DNA of 17,247 nt from Proteiniphilum sp. UBA1403 (GTDB taxonomy: Bacteria > Bacteroidota > Bacteroidia > Bacteroidales > Dysgonomonadaceae). Made by a program: the position numbers and the translations under genes. The DNA is taken from positions 1-17,247 of the forward strand of contig DBQD01000028.1 in assembly GCA_002305715.1 (NCBI GenBank). Direction: 5' to 3'. The notes under the pieces are model-generated. The model ran no database searches. It was not told where the DNA came from and saw only the letters and a list, made by a program, of their open reading frames with translations. Shown here piece by piece: positions 1-6,771 of this stretch (position 1 is the stretch's first letter; each line of letters starts with the position of its first letter).

Positions 1-66
1 GCGGGATTCGAACCCACGACCCACAGCTTAGAAGGCTGTTGCTCTATCCAGCTGAGCTACTGGACC
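1..66 (-). tRNA. tRNA-Arg (anticodon UCU), 3' end cut off by the window edge
   Basis: Read on the minus strand, a cloverleaf is visible. The 5' acceptor strand is GGTCCAG, followed by TA, a D-arm with GCTC/GAGC, an anticodon stem ACAGC/GCTGT enclosing the loop CTTCTAA, a short variable loop, and a T-arm GTGGG-TTCGAAT-CCCGC. The anticodon is TCT, which decodes AGA as arginine. The 3' acceptor strand and discriminator base lie beyond position 1. No intron or odd loop is seen. Confidence 0.95.
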
Positions 67-84
67 CTCCCTTAATTTAGGATG

Positions 85-92
85 CAAAAATA
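85..92 (-). promoter_or_regulatory. -7 promoter box for the tRNA-Arg gene
   Basis: The minus strand reads TATTTTTG, matching the Bacteroidota -7 consensus TAnnTTTG, 18 bases upstream of the mature tRNA 5' end. No clear -33 TTG is present. Placement in front of a tRNA supports it, but a single 8-base match is weak on its own. Confidence 0.5.
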
Positions 93-146
93 CAGCAATT
101 CTCAGAATAAAAAAAATTTATAAATCTGTATTTGGTGCAATCGCAT

Positions 147-174
147 AAAAAAAGCGCCTATGGCCGCTTTTTTT
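147..174 (-). terminator. Intrinsic terminator downstream of gdhA
   Basis: A hairpin with arms AGC(G)GCC and GGCGCT, loop ATA, is flanked by seven A and seven T. It therefore has a T-tract when read from either strand. It sits 20 bases past the gdhA stop and should end that transcript before the tRNA gene. Confidence 0.8.
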
Positions 175-193
175 CGTTTATCGTTGCCTTTCT

Positions 194-1528
194 TTAAAGT
201 ATACCTTGCGACATCATGGCTTTGGCAACCTTCATGAATCCGGCGATATTGGCGCCTTTCACGTAATTGATATAGCCATCGCTTTCTGTACCGTATTTCA
301 CACAGTTCTCGTGGATGTTGGCCATGATCCATTTCAACTTCTCGTCGACCTGCTCAGCTGACCAGCTGTAACGTTCCGAGTTTTGCGTCATTTCCAGACC
401 CGATACAGAAACACCGCCTGCATTGGCTGCTTTACCCGGAGCATACAGAATCTTAGCCTTCTGGAACACTGTAATTGCTGAGGGCGTACTGGGCATGTTG
501 GCTCCTTCCGATACGGCAAATATACCATTCTTAACCAATGCTTCGGCATCGGAACCGTCGATCTCGTTCTGCGTAGCCGAAGGAAGGGCTATATCGCCTT
601 TTTCGTTCCATGGACGCGCTCCCGGTACATATTTACAGCCAAACTCTTCGGCATATTCACGAATACGTCCGCGGTAGAGGTTCTTCAACTCCATCACAAA
701 CTTCAGCTTCTCGGTTGTGATGCCATCCGGATCATAGATATATCCATCGGAATCGGACAAGGTTAAGGGGATGGCGCCAAGCTCAATCAGCTTTTCGCAT
801 GTATATTGTGCCACGTTCCCCGAACCGGAAACCAGGCATTTTTTTCCTTTGATATCGATATTCTTCGTTTTCAACATCTCCAGCAGGAAGTAGACGTTTC
901 CATAACCGGTTGCTTCGGGACGAATAAGAGAGCCGCCGAATTCACGACCTTTGCCGGTAAAGGTACCGGTGAACTCACCGGCCAACTTTTTATATTTACC
1001 GAACATGTAACCCACTTCGCGTCCGCCAACGCCAATGTCACCGGCAGGCACGTCGGTATCCGGACCGATTACTTTCCATAAGCCTTCCACAAAAGCCTGG
1101 CAGAAACGCATGATTTCTCCGTCGGACTTTCCACGGGGTGAGAAATCGGAACCGCCTTTGGCTCCGCCCATGGGCAATGTGGTGAGCGCATTTTTAAACG
1201 TCTGTTCAAAAGCAAGAAACTTAAGAATCGAGGGTGAAACTGATGCATGAAAACGAATACCTCCCTTATAGGGTCCAATGGCATTGTTGTGTTGCACCCG
1301 GTAACCCATGTTGGTCTGCACGTTACCTTTATCGTCCACCCAGGTTACTCGAAAAGAGTGAATCTTATCCGGAATAATCAGCCTTTCTATCAAATTGGCT
1401 TTTTCAAACTCGGGATGCTGGTTGTATACATCCTCAATAGATTCTACCACTTCTTCAACGGCCTGAAGATATTCAGGCTCATTTGGAAAACGCCTTTTTA
1501 CAAGCTCGATAACCTGTGTAGTGTTCAT
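194..1528 (-). CDS. gdhA: NADP-type glutamate dehydrogenase
   Basis: This enzyme catalyses reversible reductive amination of 2-oxoglutarate to glutamate in the cytoplasm and is a main ammonium-assimilation route in Bacteroidales. At 444 residues it has the usual length of the hexameric bacterial family. Visible motifs are the substrate loop PMGGAKGGSDF (119-129) with catalytic Lys124, PAGDIGVGGREVGYM (161-175) with catalytic Asp164, and the Rossmann turn SGSGNVAQY (234-242). The stretch LSDSDGYI after the second beta strand resembles NADP-preferring members such as E. coli GdhA. The ATG at 1526-1528 gives the expected N-terminus and lies about 30 bases after a -7 box. The gene appears monocistronic: it has its own promoter and is followed by a strong terminator. 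Nothing is missing or unusual. NADP rather than NAD preference is an inference from family resemblance. Confidence 0.97.
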   Translation of the reverse strand: MNTTQVIELVKRRFPNEPEYLQAVEEVVESIEDVYNQHPEFEKANLIERLIIPDKIHSFRVTWVDDKGNVQTNMGYRVQHNNAIGPYKGGIRFHASVSPSILKFLAFEQTFKNALTTLPMGGAKGGSDFSPRGKSDGEIMRFCQAFVEGLWKVIGPDTDVPAGDIGVGGREVGYMFGKYKKLAGEFTGTFTGKGREFGGSLIRPEATGYGNVYFLLEMLKTKNIDIKGKKCLVSGSGNVAQYTCEKLIELGAIPLTLSDSDGYIYDPDGITTEKLKFVMELKNLYRGRIREYAEEFGCKYVPGARPWNEKGDIALPSATQNEIDGSDAEALVKNGIFAVSEGANMPSTPSAITVFQKAKILYAPGKAANAGGVSVSGLEMTQNSERYSWSAEQVDEKLKWIMANIHENCVKYGTESDGYINYVKGANIAGFMKVAKAMMSQGIL

Positions 1529-1558
1529 ATTAAAAAATTAAATTATCAGATTGGAGCG

Positions 1559-1566
1559 CAAAGTTA
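1559..1566 (-). promoter_or_regulatory. -7 promoter box for gdhA
   Basis: The minus strand reads TAACTTTG, a perfect TAnnTTTG, 30 bases upstream of the gdhA ATG. It would give a leader of roughly 25 bases. No TTG lies at the ideal -33 distance. Confidence 0.6.
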
Positions 1567-1628
1567 TGGATTTATTTCTAAACATAGAATAAATGCAAGA
1601 ATAATATTAATTTTGAAAGAAAAATGAA

Positions 1629-1799
1629 CTATTTCCTTGTATTTTTGTAAATAGGAATAAAAACAATTGCGCCCGACATCAAAATAGAGAGTATTGTAAA
1701 AGCGTTGAGGTCTGCATACATCATAATATAGACAACCAACACGATCCACAGGATAACAATGCAGGCGATTTGGGTTTGGGAGAGTTTTCTTCTTGCCAT
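1629..1799 (-). CDS. Small two-helix membrane protein, 56 residues, unknown function
   Basis: I do not recognise a named family. The reading frame runs from ATG at 1797-1799 to TAG at 1629-1631. It begins MARRKLSQTQ and has two hydrophobic segments, about residues 11-28 (IACIVILWIVLVVYIMMY) and 34-50 (FTILSILMSGAIVFIPI). A short polar turn (ADLNA) joins them, and the tail is basic (YKNTRK). The basic N-terminus and C-terminus suggest a helical hairpin with both ends in the cytoplasm. A perfect -7 box lies 20 bases upstream, and no other gene occupies this gap. The organised topology and well-placed promoter argue for a real gene; no homology search could be made. It is divergent from glmS and is followed by gdhA with its own promoter, so it is probably transcribed alone. 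Confidence 0.72.
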   Translation of the reverse strand: MARRKLSQTQIACIVILWIVLVVYIMMYADLNAFTILSILMSGAIVFIPIYKNTRK

Positions 1800-1819
1800 A
1801 AAAGAGTTTGTTTATTTCG

Positions 1820-1827
1820 CAAAGATA
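1820..1827 (-). promoter_or_regulatory. -7 promoter box for the 56-residue membrane protein
   Basis: The minus strand reads TATCTTTG (TAnnTTTG), 20 bases upstream of the ATG at 1799. It supports the small ORF as a gene. Confidence 0.55.
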
Positions 1828-1924
1828 GATAAAAAGATATGGCTTACATAGGGGAGATTTTAAAAGATAGCGCAATGTTGAGAAACATGGATATAGAATA
1901 ATCATCATTATAAAAAGGTAATTT

Positions 1925-3766
1925 ATGTGCGGAATAGTTGGATATATTGGTAACAGGGAAGCGTACCCCATTCTCATAAAAGGACTTCACAGGCTTGAAT
2001 ATCGTGGTTACGACAGTGCCGGTATTGCGCTGATCGATCAGGAACATCTGAAAGTTTATAAGACAAAAGGAAAAGTGGCCGACCTGGAACAGTTTGCGCA
2101 ACAGAAAGATATCTCCGGGTCCATTGGCATTGCCCATACTCGATGGGCTACACACGGAGAACCAACGCAGAACAATGCGCACCCACACTATTCGCAATCG
2201 GAGGATATTGCGATCATTCACAACGGAATCATCGAGAACTATGCTACCCTGAAGGATGGGTTGATTAAAGAGGGGTATCGCTTCCAAAGTGATACCGATA
2301 CGGAGGTTCTGGTGCAGTTGATTGAATTTATGAAAATCACGCACAATGTGGATCTTCCTACAGCTGTGCAACTGGCTCTTACACAGGTAGTGGGTGCATA
2401 TGCCATTGCCGTACTGGAGCGTAACAATCCCGATCTCATTGTCACGGCTAGAAAAGGGAGTCCCCTGGTGATTGGTATTGGTGAAGATGAATACTTTATT
2501 GGTTCCGATGCAACACCCATCATTGAGTACACCAACAAGGTGATCTATGTGGGAGACGAAGAGATTGTCACCCTCATGCGGAACGAACCGCTTAAAATTA
2601 AAACGATCGGCAATATTGAGAAGACACCAGAGATCCAGAAGCTGGAAATGACACTCAGTCAGCTCGAGAAAGGCGGTTATCCGCATTTTATGCTCAAGGA
2701 GATATTCGAGCAACCAGCTAAATTGAGCGATTGTATGCGCGGAAGAGTCAATGTGGAATTGGACAATATAACGCTGGCCGGCTTCATCGACAACAGGGAT
2801 AAGTTTCGCAATGCAAGGCGTATCATTATTACAGCATGCGGAACTTCTTGGCATGCGGCACAGATTGGGATGTACTTCATTGAAGAGTTTGCCCGTATAC
2901 CGGTTGAGGTGGAGTATTCTTCGGAGTTTCGTTATAGAAAACCCGTGATCTACAAGGATGACATCGTAATTGCCATCTCCCAGTCGGGTGAAACAGCCGA
3001 TACGTTGGCTGCTGTGGAACTTGCCAAACAACAAGGGGCTTTTATTTTTGGGATCTGTAACGTGGTGGGGTCATCGATTCCCCGTAGCACGCATTCGGGA
3101 TGCTACACACACGTAGGACCCGAAATTGGGGTGGCATCGACCAAGGCTTTTACGGCCCAGGTTTCCGTTTTAACCATGCTGGGTATTCTTATTGCAAAAG
3201 AGAAAGAGTCAATCACAGATGAGGAATATGTGCGTTTTGTGAAAGAGTTAAGCTTAATTCCGGAGAAAGTGGGCAAAGTGCTGGAGAAAAACGAGCAAAT
3301 AGCAGAACTAGCTAAAATATTTACCTATGCAAGCAATTGCATCTACCTCGGTAGGGGATACAATTTCCCGGTGGCACTGGAAGGAGCACTTAAGTTGAAA
3401 GAGATCTCTTACATCCACGCTGAAGGGTATCCCGCTGCAGAAATGAAACACGGGCCCATTGCGCTCATTAGCAACGAAATGCCGGTAATTGCGATTGCAA
3501 CACAGTCTGAAACGTATGAAAAGGTTGCCAGCAATATTCAGGAGATCAAAGCGCGTAAAGGAAGGATTATCTCCATCGTGACCGAGGGGGATCAAACCAT
3601 TAAGAATCTTTCCTCCCATATCATTGAAGTGCCGGAGACTATTCCCTGCTTGACTCCCCTACTCTCGGTAGTTCCGTTGCAATTGCTGGCATACCACATT
3701 GCGGTGGAGAAGGGTTGTGATGTGGATCAACCGCGTAATCTGGCAAAATCTGTGACGGTGGAATAA
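1925..3766 (+). CDS. glmS: Glutamine--fructose-6-phosphate aminotransferase (isomerizing)
   Basis: GlmS makes glucosamine-6-phosphate from fructose-6-phosphate and glutamine, the first committed step to UDP-GlcNAc for peptidoglycan and LPS. The 613 residues match the family. The start MCGIVGYIG exposes the N-terminal nucleophile Cys2 of the class II glutaminase domain, which fixes the ATG. This domain (about 1-240) shows TRWATHGEPT and NGIIENY. Two SIS sugar-isomerase domains follow, with ITACGTSWHAAQ, SQSGETADT, ALEGALKLKEISYIHAEG and MKHGPIALI. The C-terminus DQPRNLAKSVTVE carries Lys608, equivalent to the Schiff-base lysine of E. coli GlmS. The sequence ahead of the start is A-rich without a Shine-Dalgarno. 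I see no glmS-ribozyme-like leader and no convincing TAnnTTTG box. It is divergent from the small membrane-protein gene. Confidence 0.98.
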   Translation: MCGIVGYIGNREAYPILIKGLHRLEYRGYDSAGIALIDQEHLKVYKTKGKVADLEQFAQQKDISGSIGIAHTRWATHGEPTQNNAHPHYSQSEDIAIIHNGIIENYATLKDGLIKEGYRFQSDTDTEVLVQLIEFMKITHNVDLPTAVQLALTQVVGAYAIAVLERNNPDLIVTARKGSPLVIGIGEDEYFIGSDATPIIEYTNKVIYVGDEEIVTLMRNEPLKIKTIGNIEKTPEIQKLEMTLSQLEKGGYPHFMLKEIFEQPAKLSDCMRGRVNVELDNITLAGFIDNRDKFRNARRIIITACGTSWHAAQIGMYFIEEFARIPVEVEYSSEFRYRKPVIYKDDIVIAISQSGETADTLAAVELAKQQGAFIFGICNVVGSSIPRSTHSGCYTHVGPEIGVASTKAFTAQVSVLTMLGILIAKEKESITDEEYVRFVKELSLIPEKVGKVLEKNEQIAELAKIFTYASNCIYLGRGYNFPVALEGALKLKEISYIHAEGYPAAEMKHGPIALISNEMPVIAIATQSETYEKVASNIQEIKARKGRIISIVTEGDQTIKNLSSHIIEVPETIPCLTPLLSVVPLQLLAYHIAVEKGCDVDQPRNLAKSVTVE

Positions 3767-3839
3767 TACCAATATCAAAAATCTGGTAAATAAATTGTCA
3801 CCAAGTATACTTTTCTTTATTACTATTGGGGATATTATG

Positions 3840-3847
3840 TAACTTTG
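3840..3847 (+). promoter_or_regulatory. -7 promoter box for the PiT transporter gene
   Basis: TAACTTTG is a perfect TAnnTTTG, 61 bases before the expected start codon position at 3909. A TTTA lies 20 bases upstream (3816-3819) where the -33 element is expected. The promoter of the broken transporter thus still looks usable. Confidence 0.55.
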
Positions 3848-4157
3848 GAGGGTCATTTTCAAAGCCTTCAATTTTGTTAGTTCCATTGCAACCATAATTC
3901 AACACCCAATAGATTCAATTTATTTGATTATTGTCATTGTTCTACTTGGCTTGGCAGTTTTAGACCTTATTATAGGGGTTGCCAACGATGCCGTCAACTT
4001 TCTCAACTCTAGTATCGGCTCCAAGGTTGCTCCACTTTGGGCAATTTTTACTGTAGCTTCACTGGGAGTCTTAATTGGTTCACTCTTTTCGAGTGGTATG
4101 ATGGAAGTAGCCTGAAGTGGTGTCTTTTTTCCGGAAAAATTTACGTTTCCCTCCATA

Positions 4158-5375
4158 ATGATACTCTTTCTTGCAGTAATGCTCACCGAGGTGGTTCTGC
4201 TTGATTTGTACAATACCTTTGGATTACCTACCTCCACCACCGTTTCATTAGTATTTGAACTTTTAGGAGCCGCTGTCGCCGTAGCCCTTTTCACCATTTG
4301 GACTACAGATACAAGCGACCATGTGGGTGACTTCATTAACAGTGGCAAAGCTCTGGCGATCATCGGGGGTATATTTATTTCGATTGCCATTGCCTTTGTG
4401 GTAGGGTCTACCATTATGTATGTCACCCGATTAATATTTACCTTCAAATATAAAAAACCCTTCAAATATCGGGGTGCCCTCTGGGGTGGATTAGCACTGA
4501 CGGCAATAACCTACTTCGCCATTTTCAAAGGTTTAAAAGGGAGTGTACTTGTTACAGTAGATATGATTAATTTCCTGGACCACAACATGGGAATGGCTCT
4601 CTTGTATACGTTTACAGGCTGGACTCTGTTAATGGCACTCCTACAGCATCTTTTCCGTATAAAAAACCTCAAAATAATCGTTCTGGCGGGAACAGCTGCG
4701 TTGGCAATGGCTTTTGCCGGGAACGACTTGGTTAATTTTATCGGGGAATTTATGGCCGGCTATGATACCTTCCATATTGCGCAAAGTGTGGCAGCTGCAG
4801 GAGGTGACGTGAATACACTTTACATGGGTCGACTTTCAGAACCAGTTGTAGCCAATATGTATTGGTTGCTGGGGGCTGGCATAATTATGGTACTGTCTCT
4901 ATGGTTTTCAAAAAAATCGATGACTCTAACAGAGACTGAGGTAAACCTGGCACGCAAGGGCGAGGGAGTGGGACGTTTTTCTTCTTCCCCACTATTGAGG
5001 TCGCTGGTAAGAGGAAGCCTCATCATCAGCAAGACGATGAGCAACATAACTCCCGCACCGGTGCGACGATTTATTGAAAAAAGATTCGAACCGGTTGAAT
5101 TGGAAGATAACGCATCGTTCGACCTGATAAGAGCCTCTGTGAATCTCACCATATCTGCCCTGTTAATCTCATTGGGTACCTCATTGAAATTGCCTCTGTC
5201 GACCACTTACGTGACTTTTATGGTAGCCATGAGCTCTTCATTGGCCGACCGTGCGTGGGGCCGTGAAAGTGCCGTATATAGAATAAATGGGGCACTTACA
5301 GTGGTGGCAGGATGGTTATTAACTGCATTGATCGCATTCTCAGCAGCACTGCTTGTAGGGCTCCTTCTGTCGTGA
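4158..5375 (+). CDS. Open middle segment of the interrupted PiT transporter, membrane domain
   Basis: Automated callers would likely report this 405-residue segment as a separate gene, because it begins at an internal ATG between the two TGA codons. It holds most of the PiT membrane core: LDLYNTFGLPTSTTVSLVFELLGAA near its N-terminus, GNDLVNFIGEF in the second PHO4 repeat, and LPLSTTYVTFMVAMSSSLADRAWG near its end. About eight hydrophobic stretches are visible. It lacks the first PHO4 signature, which lies upstream of the TGA at 4113. On its own it is therefore not expected to be a working transporter. The internal ATG corresponds to a Met inside a membrane helix of the full protein, not to a natural start. 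I list it as a fragment of the pseudogene above. Confidence 0.5.
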   Translation: MILFLAVMLTEVVLLDLYNTFGLPTSTTVSLVFELLGAAVAVALFTIWTTDTSDHVGDFINSGKALAIIGGIFISIAIAFVVGSTIMYVTRLIFTFKYKKPFKYRGALWGGLALTAITYFAIFKGLKGSVLVTVDMINFLDHNMGMALLYTFTGWTLLMALLQHLFRIKNLKIIVLAGTAALAMAFAGNDLVNFIGEFMAGYDTFHIAQSVAAAGGDVNTLYMGRLSEPVVANMYWLLGAGIIMVLSLWFSKKSMTLTETEVNLARKGEGVGRFSSSPLLRSLVRGSLIISKTMSNITPAPVRRFIEKRFEPVELEDNASFDLIRASVNLTISALLISLGTSLKLPLSTTYVTFMVAMSSSLADRAWGRESAVYRINGALTVVAGWLLTALIAFSAALLVGLLLS

Positions 5376-5399
5376 GGTGGTAAGATAGCTATCATCCTG

Positions 5400-6185
5400 A
5401 TGATCATTCTGGTTGTATTCATTCTATATAAATCGGGAAGGCTACACAATAAAAGAAAGAACAAAGAGATGGAGCAACTACATGTACACTCCAGTGAACT
5501 ACAGTTGGTAACCTCCTCCAATGAAGATGTTAATCAGTTGATGGACAGAACCTTGATTCTTTGCAAATATGTCATTTATGCTCTTGAGGGTGAAAAAAGA
5601 AAGAAAGCGAAGAAAGCCATGTTGGAGTCCAATGAACTCTATCAAAGATTCCAGGATAAAAGAGATTATGAAGTAGTTCCAACCTTGGAAAGTATACAAA
5701 TTAATGCATTGGATCTCGAACAGGAATATGTGCAGCTGATTGATTACTCCAATGAAATTACAAAATCACTCAAAGCTATTACCGAAGCTACTTTCCAGTA
5801 TAAAGATAACAATCATTCCGCTTTTTCAATAGAGCAGATCGAAGATATCAAGATCATATATAAGAACTTGTCTGATGTGTATGCGTGTTATGCTATAATG
5901 GATAAAACAGGTGACTATAGCAACTTTGATCAAGTGACTGTTATGCGGGAGAATATTATTGACCTCAACTCAAAAATGACCAAGCGCCAAATAAAAAGAG
6001 TGAAAGAAAATCTTTCGTGCACCCGCAGCAGCATTCTATTTCTGAACCTGGTGAAGGAATCAAAAATTATTACATTGCAGTCGAGCAACCTGATGAAATC
6101 GCATCGCAACTTTAAAGAACAGTATGCAAAGTCGGTGGCTAGCCGTGATGGGAAAAAAATGATTGTAGATACCACGCTCAAATAG
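5400..6185 (+). CDS. Open C-terminal segment of the interrupted PiT transporter, cytoplasmic helical tail
   Basis: This 261-residue stretch begins eight codons after the second TGA and is in the same frame as the membrane domain. It starts with one hydrophobic helix (MIILVVFILYKS), the last membrane segment of the long PiT form. A charged, helix-rich region with coiled-coil-like character follows. NNHSAFSIEQIEDIK and the C-terminal LNLVKESKIITLQSSNLMKSHRNF resemble the tails of Bacteroidota PiT transporters, which recall PhoU-like or DUF47-like helical regulators. That resemblance is from memory. No independent promoter or start signal is apparent, so I treat it as the 3' part of the pseudogene. 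It ends with TAG, unlike the TGA codons inside the gene. Confidence 0.5.
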   Translation: MIILVVFILYKSGRLHNKRKNKEMEQLHVHSSELQLVTSSNEDVNQLMDRTLILCKYVIYALEGEKRKKAKKAMLESNELYQRFQDKRDYEVVPTLESIQINALDLEQEYVQLIDYSNEITKSLKAITEATFQYKDNNHSAFSIEQIEDIKIIYKNLSDVYACYAIMDKTGDYSNFDQVTVMRENIIDLNSKMTKRQIKRVKENLSCTRSSILFLNLVKESKIITLQSSNLMKSHRNFKEQYAKSVASRDGKKMIVDTTLK

Positions 6186-6245
6186 CAGCGGCAATCATGT
6201 AGCAACAGATCACTGATTAATATCAGGTTGATACATAAAATGCGG

Positions 6246-6281
6246 GTGAAACACTGAAAAAGTGTATCACACACATTTTTT
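6246..6281 (+). terminator. Intrinsic terminator after the PiT gene
   Basis: A stem GTGAAACACT / AGTGTATCAC (ten pairs, one mismatch) with loop GAAAA is followed within five bases by ATTTTTT. It lies between convergent genes, 60 bases past the PiT stop. Confidence 0.7.
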
Positions 6282-6298
6282 AAATCTTAACCGAGGGT

Positions 6299-6661
6299 TT
6301 ACTTCTGTTGCAAACTGATTTGCAATTCCTGATTTGTTGTTAATTCTACTTCCATGGAAACTGGCTCATAAGAGATCAATTCAACCTGCAAAGCATATTT
6401 TCCGGCCTTCACATCGGGAATGATAAACTTACCATCAAGATCTGAATAATATTTTTTCCCGTTGACTACAATTGCAGCACCCACAAGTGTTTCGTTATTC
6501 TTCTCATCTACAACTGAACCTGTTAATTGCAACGCGTTCACATTTTCTACAAGAGCAACCGATTTACTTTCTTCTTCCTTCTCCTCATTTTTGTTGCTGG
6601 TGTTTGCAAATACAGAGACAAAGAGCAAGAAAAAAGCGACAAAAACTAAAACAAACTTCAT
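6299..6661 (-). CDS. Small exported CarboxypepD_reg-like domain protein
   Basis: The 120-residue product has a signal peptide (MKFVLVFVAFFLLFVSVFA, likely cleaved after Ala19) and a Glu/Lys-rich linker (about 20-38). A single beta-sandwich domain of the CarboxypepD_reg-like type follows (about 45-118): GSVVDEKNNETLVGAAIVV, SDLDGKFIIPDVKAGKYALQV, ISYEP. The same domain forms the N-terminal extension of SusC-type TonB receptors. The version here aligns well by eye with residues 29-107 of the receptor encoded at 8574-11285. It stands alone, without plug or barrel, so it should be a free periplasmic or envelope protein of unknown role. Its promoter repeats the unusual layout of the receptor promoter, implying shared control. 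It converges on the PiT gene. Confidence 0.85.
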   Translation of the reverse strand: MKFVLVFVAFFLLFVSVFANTSNKNEEKEEESKSVALVENVNALQLTGSVVDEKNNETLVGAAIVVNGKKYYSDLDGKFIIPDVKAGKYALQVELISYEPVSMEVELTTNQELQISLQQK

Positions 6662-6690
6662 ACGATTATCCTTTTGTTGATTTACTTGTA

Positions 6691-6698
6691 CAAAAGTA
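6691..6698 (-). promoter_or_regulatory. -7 box of the CarboxypepD_reg-like gene
   Basis: The minus strand reads TACTTTTG (TAnnTTTG), 29 bases upstream of the ATG. The 11-bp repeats start 21 bases further upstream, where a -33 element would otherwise lie. This suggests an activator-dependent promoter. Confidence 0.6.
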
Positions 6699-6719
6699 GG
6701 AATTGCACCACGATAAACC

Positions 6720-6758
6720 GATTACGTTTTGGTGAAGTTATTGTTAAGTTTTCGTGAC
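6720..6758 (-). promoter_or_regulatory. 11-bp-period direct repeats, Pho-box-like response-regulator site
   Basis: On the plus strand GATTAC (6720), GGTGAA (6731), TGTTAA (6742) and CGTGAC (6753) start exactly 11 bases apart, separated by T-rich spacers such as GTTTT and GTTAT. In the direction of transcription they read GTCACG, TTAACA, TTCACC and GTAATC. PhoB/PhoP-type regulators bind direct repeats with this 11-bp period. The individual repeats are degenerate; the matching layout upstream of the TonB receptor is the stronger argument. Confidence 0.5.
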
Positions 6759-6771
6759 GACTGACTGGTTA

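Larger units (their letters stand above)
3909..6185 (+). pseudogene. PiT-family inorganic phosphate transporter, interrupted by two in-frame TGA codons and lacking an ATG start
   Basis: A PiT transporter moves inorganic phosphate across the inner membrane using a cation gradient. Reading one frame from 3909 to the TAG at 6183-6185 gives 758 codons, which is the length I expect for the long Bacteroidota form. The N-terminal signature is intact (GVANDAVNFLNSSIGSK), the internal repeat GNDLVNFIGEF is present, and a helical tail follows the last membrane segments. Three defects stand out. The codon where homologs begin (followed by DSIYLIIVIV) is ATA, not ATG; the nearest alternative is TTG at 3924. 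Codon 69 is TGA (4113-4115) where homologs carry Arg (GMMEVAR). Codon 489 is TGA (5373-5375), probably replacing Trp. There are no frameshifts or deletions. All three fit G:C to A:T transitions (ATG to ATA, CGA to TGA, TGG to TGA). I favour recent gene decay. Readthrough or sequencing error remain possible. Confidence 0.85.

Noticed and set aside
1828..1924. glmS ribozyme or riboswitch in the glmS leader
   Set aside because: The leader is short and AT-rich with no recognisable ribozyme core; glmS ribozymes are known mainly from Firmicutes.
1564..1977. 137-codon minus-strand frame covering the gdhA-glmS gap
   Set aside because: It overlaps the start of glmS and lies in another frame from the better-supported 56-residue membrane protein with its own promoter.
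1844..3034. 396-codon open frame on the minus strand, antisense to glmS
   Set aside because: It lies fully over the conserved glmS domains, has Cys/His-rich composition without family motifs, and is a typical antisense shadow.
3767..3838. Pho-box-like site at the PiT promoter (TGTCAC at 3796)
   Set aside because: No 11-bp series of repeats is present and the spacing to the -7 box does not match the two sites described above.
4113..4140. Selenocysteine insertion at the first PiT TGA, given the TTTTCCGGAAAA palindrome just downstream
   Set aside because: Homologs do not have Cys or Sec at this position, and the palindrome encodes the conserved FFPEK residues and is too small for a bacterial SECIS.
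3920..4465. 181-codon minus-strand frame over the N-terminal part of the PiT gene
   Set aside because: The plus strand here encodes recognisable PiT signatures; the reverse frame is low-complexity Ile/Thr/Ser sequence.
4113..5375. UGA reassigned to an amino acid genome-wide (as in genetic codes 4 or 25)
   Set aside because: ychF ends at its family's usual C-terminus with TGA, so UGA works as a stop. The two positions in PiT would also need different amino acids (Arg and probably Trp).
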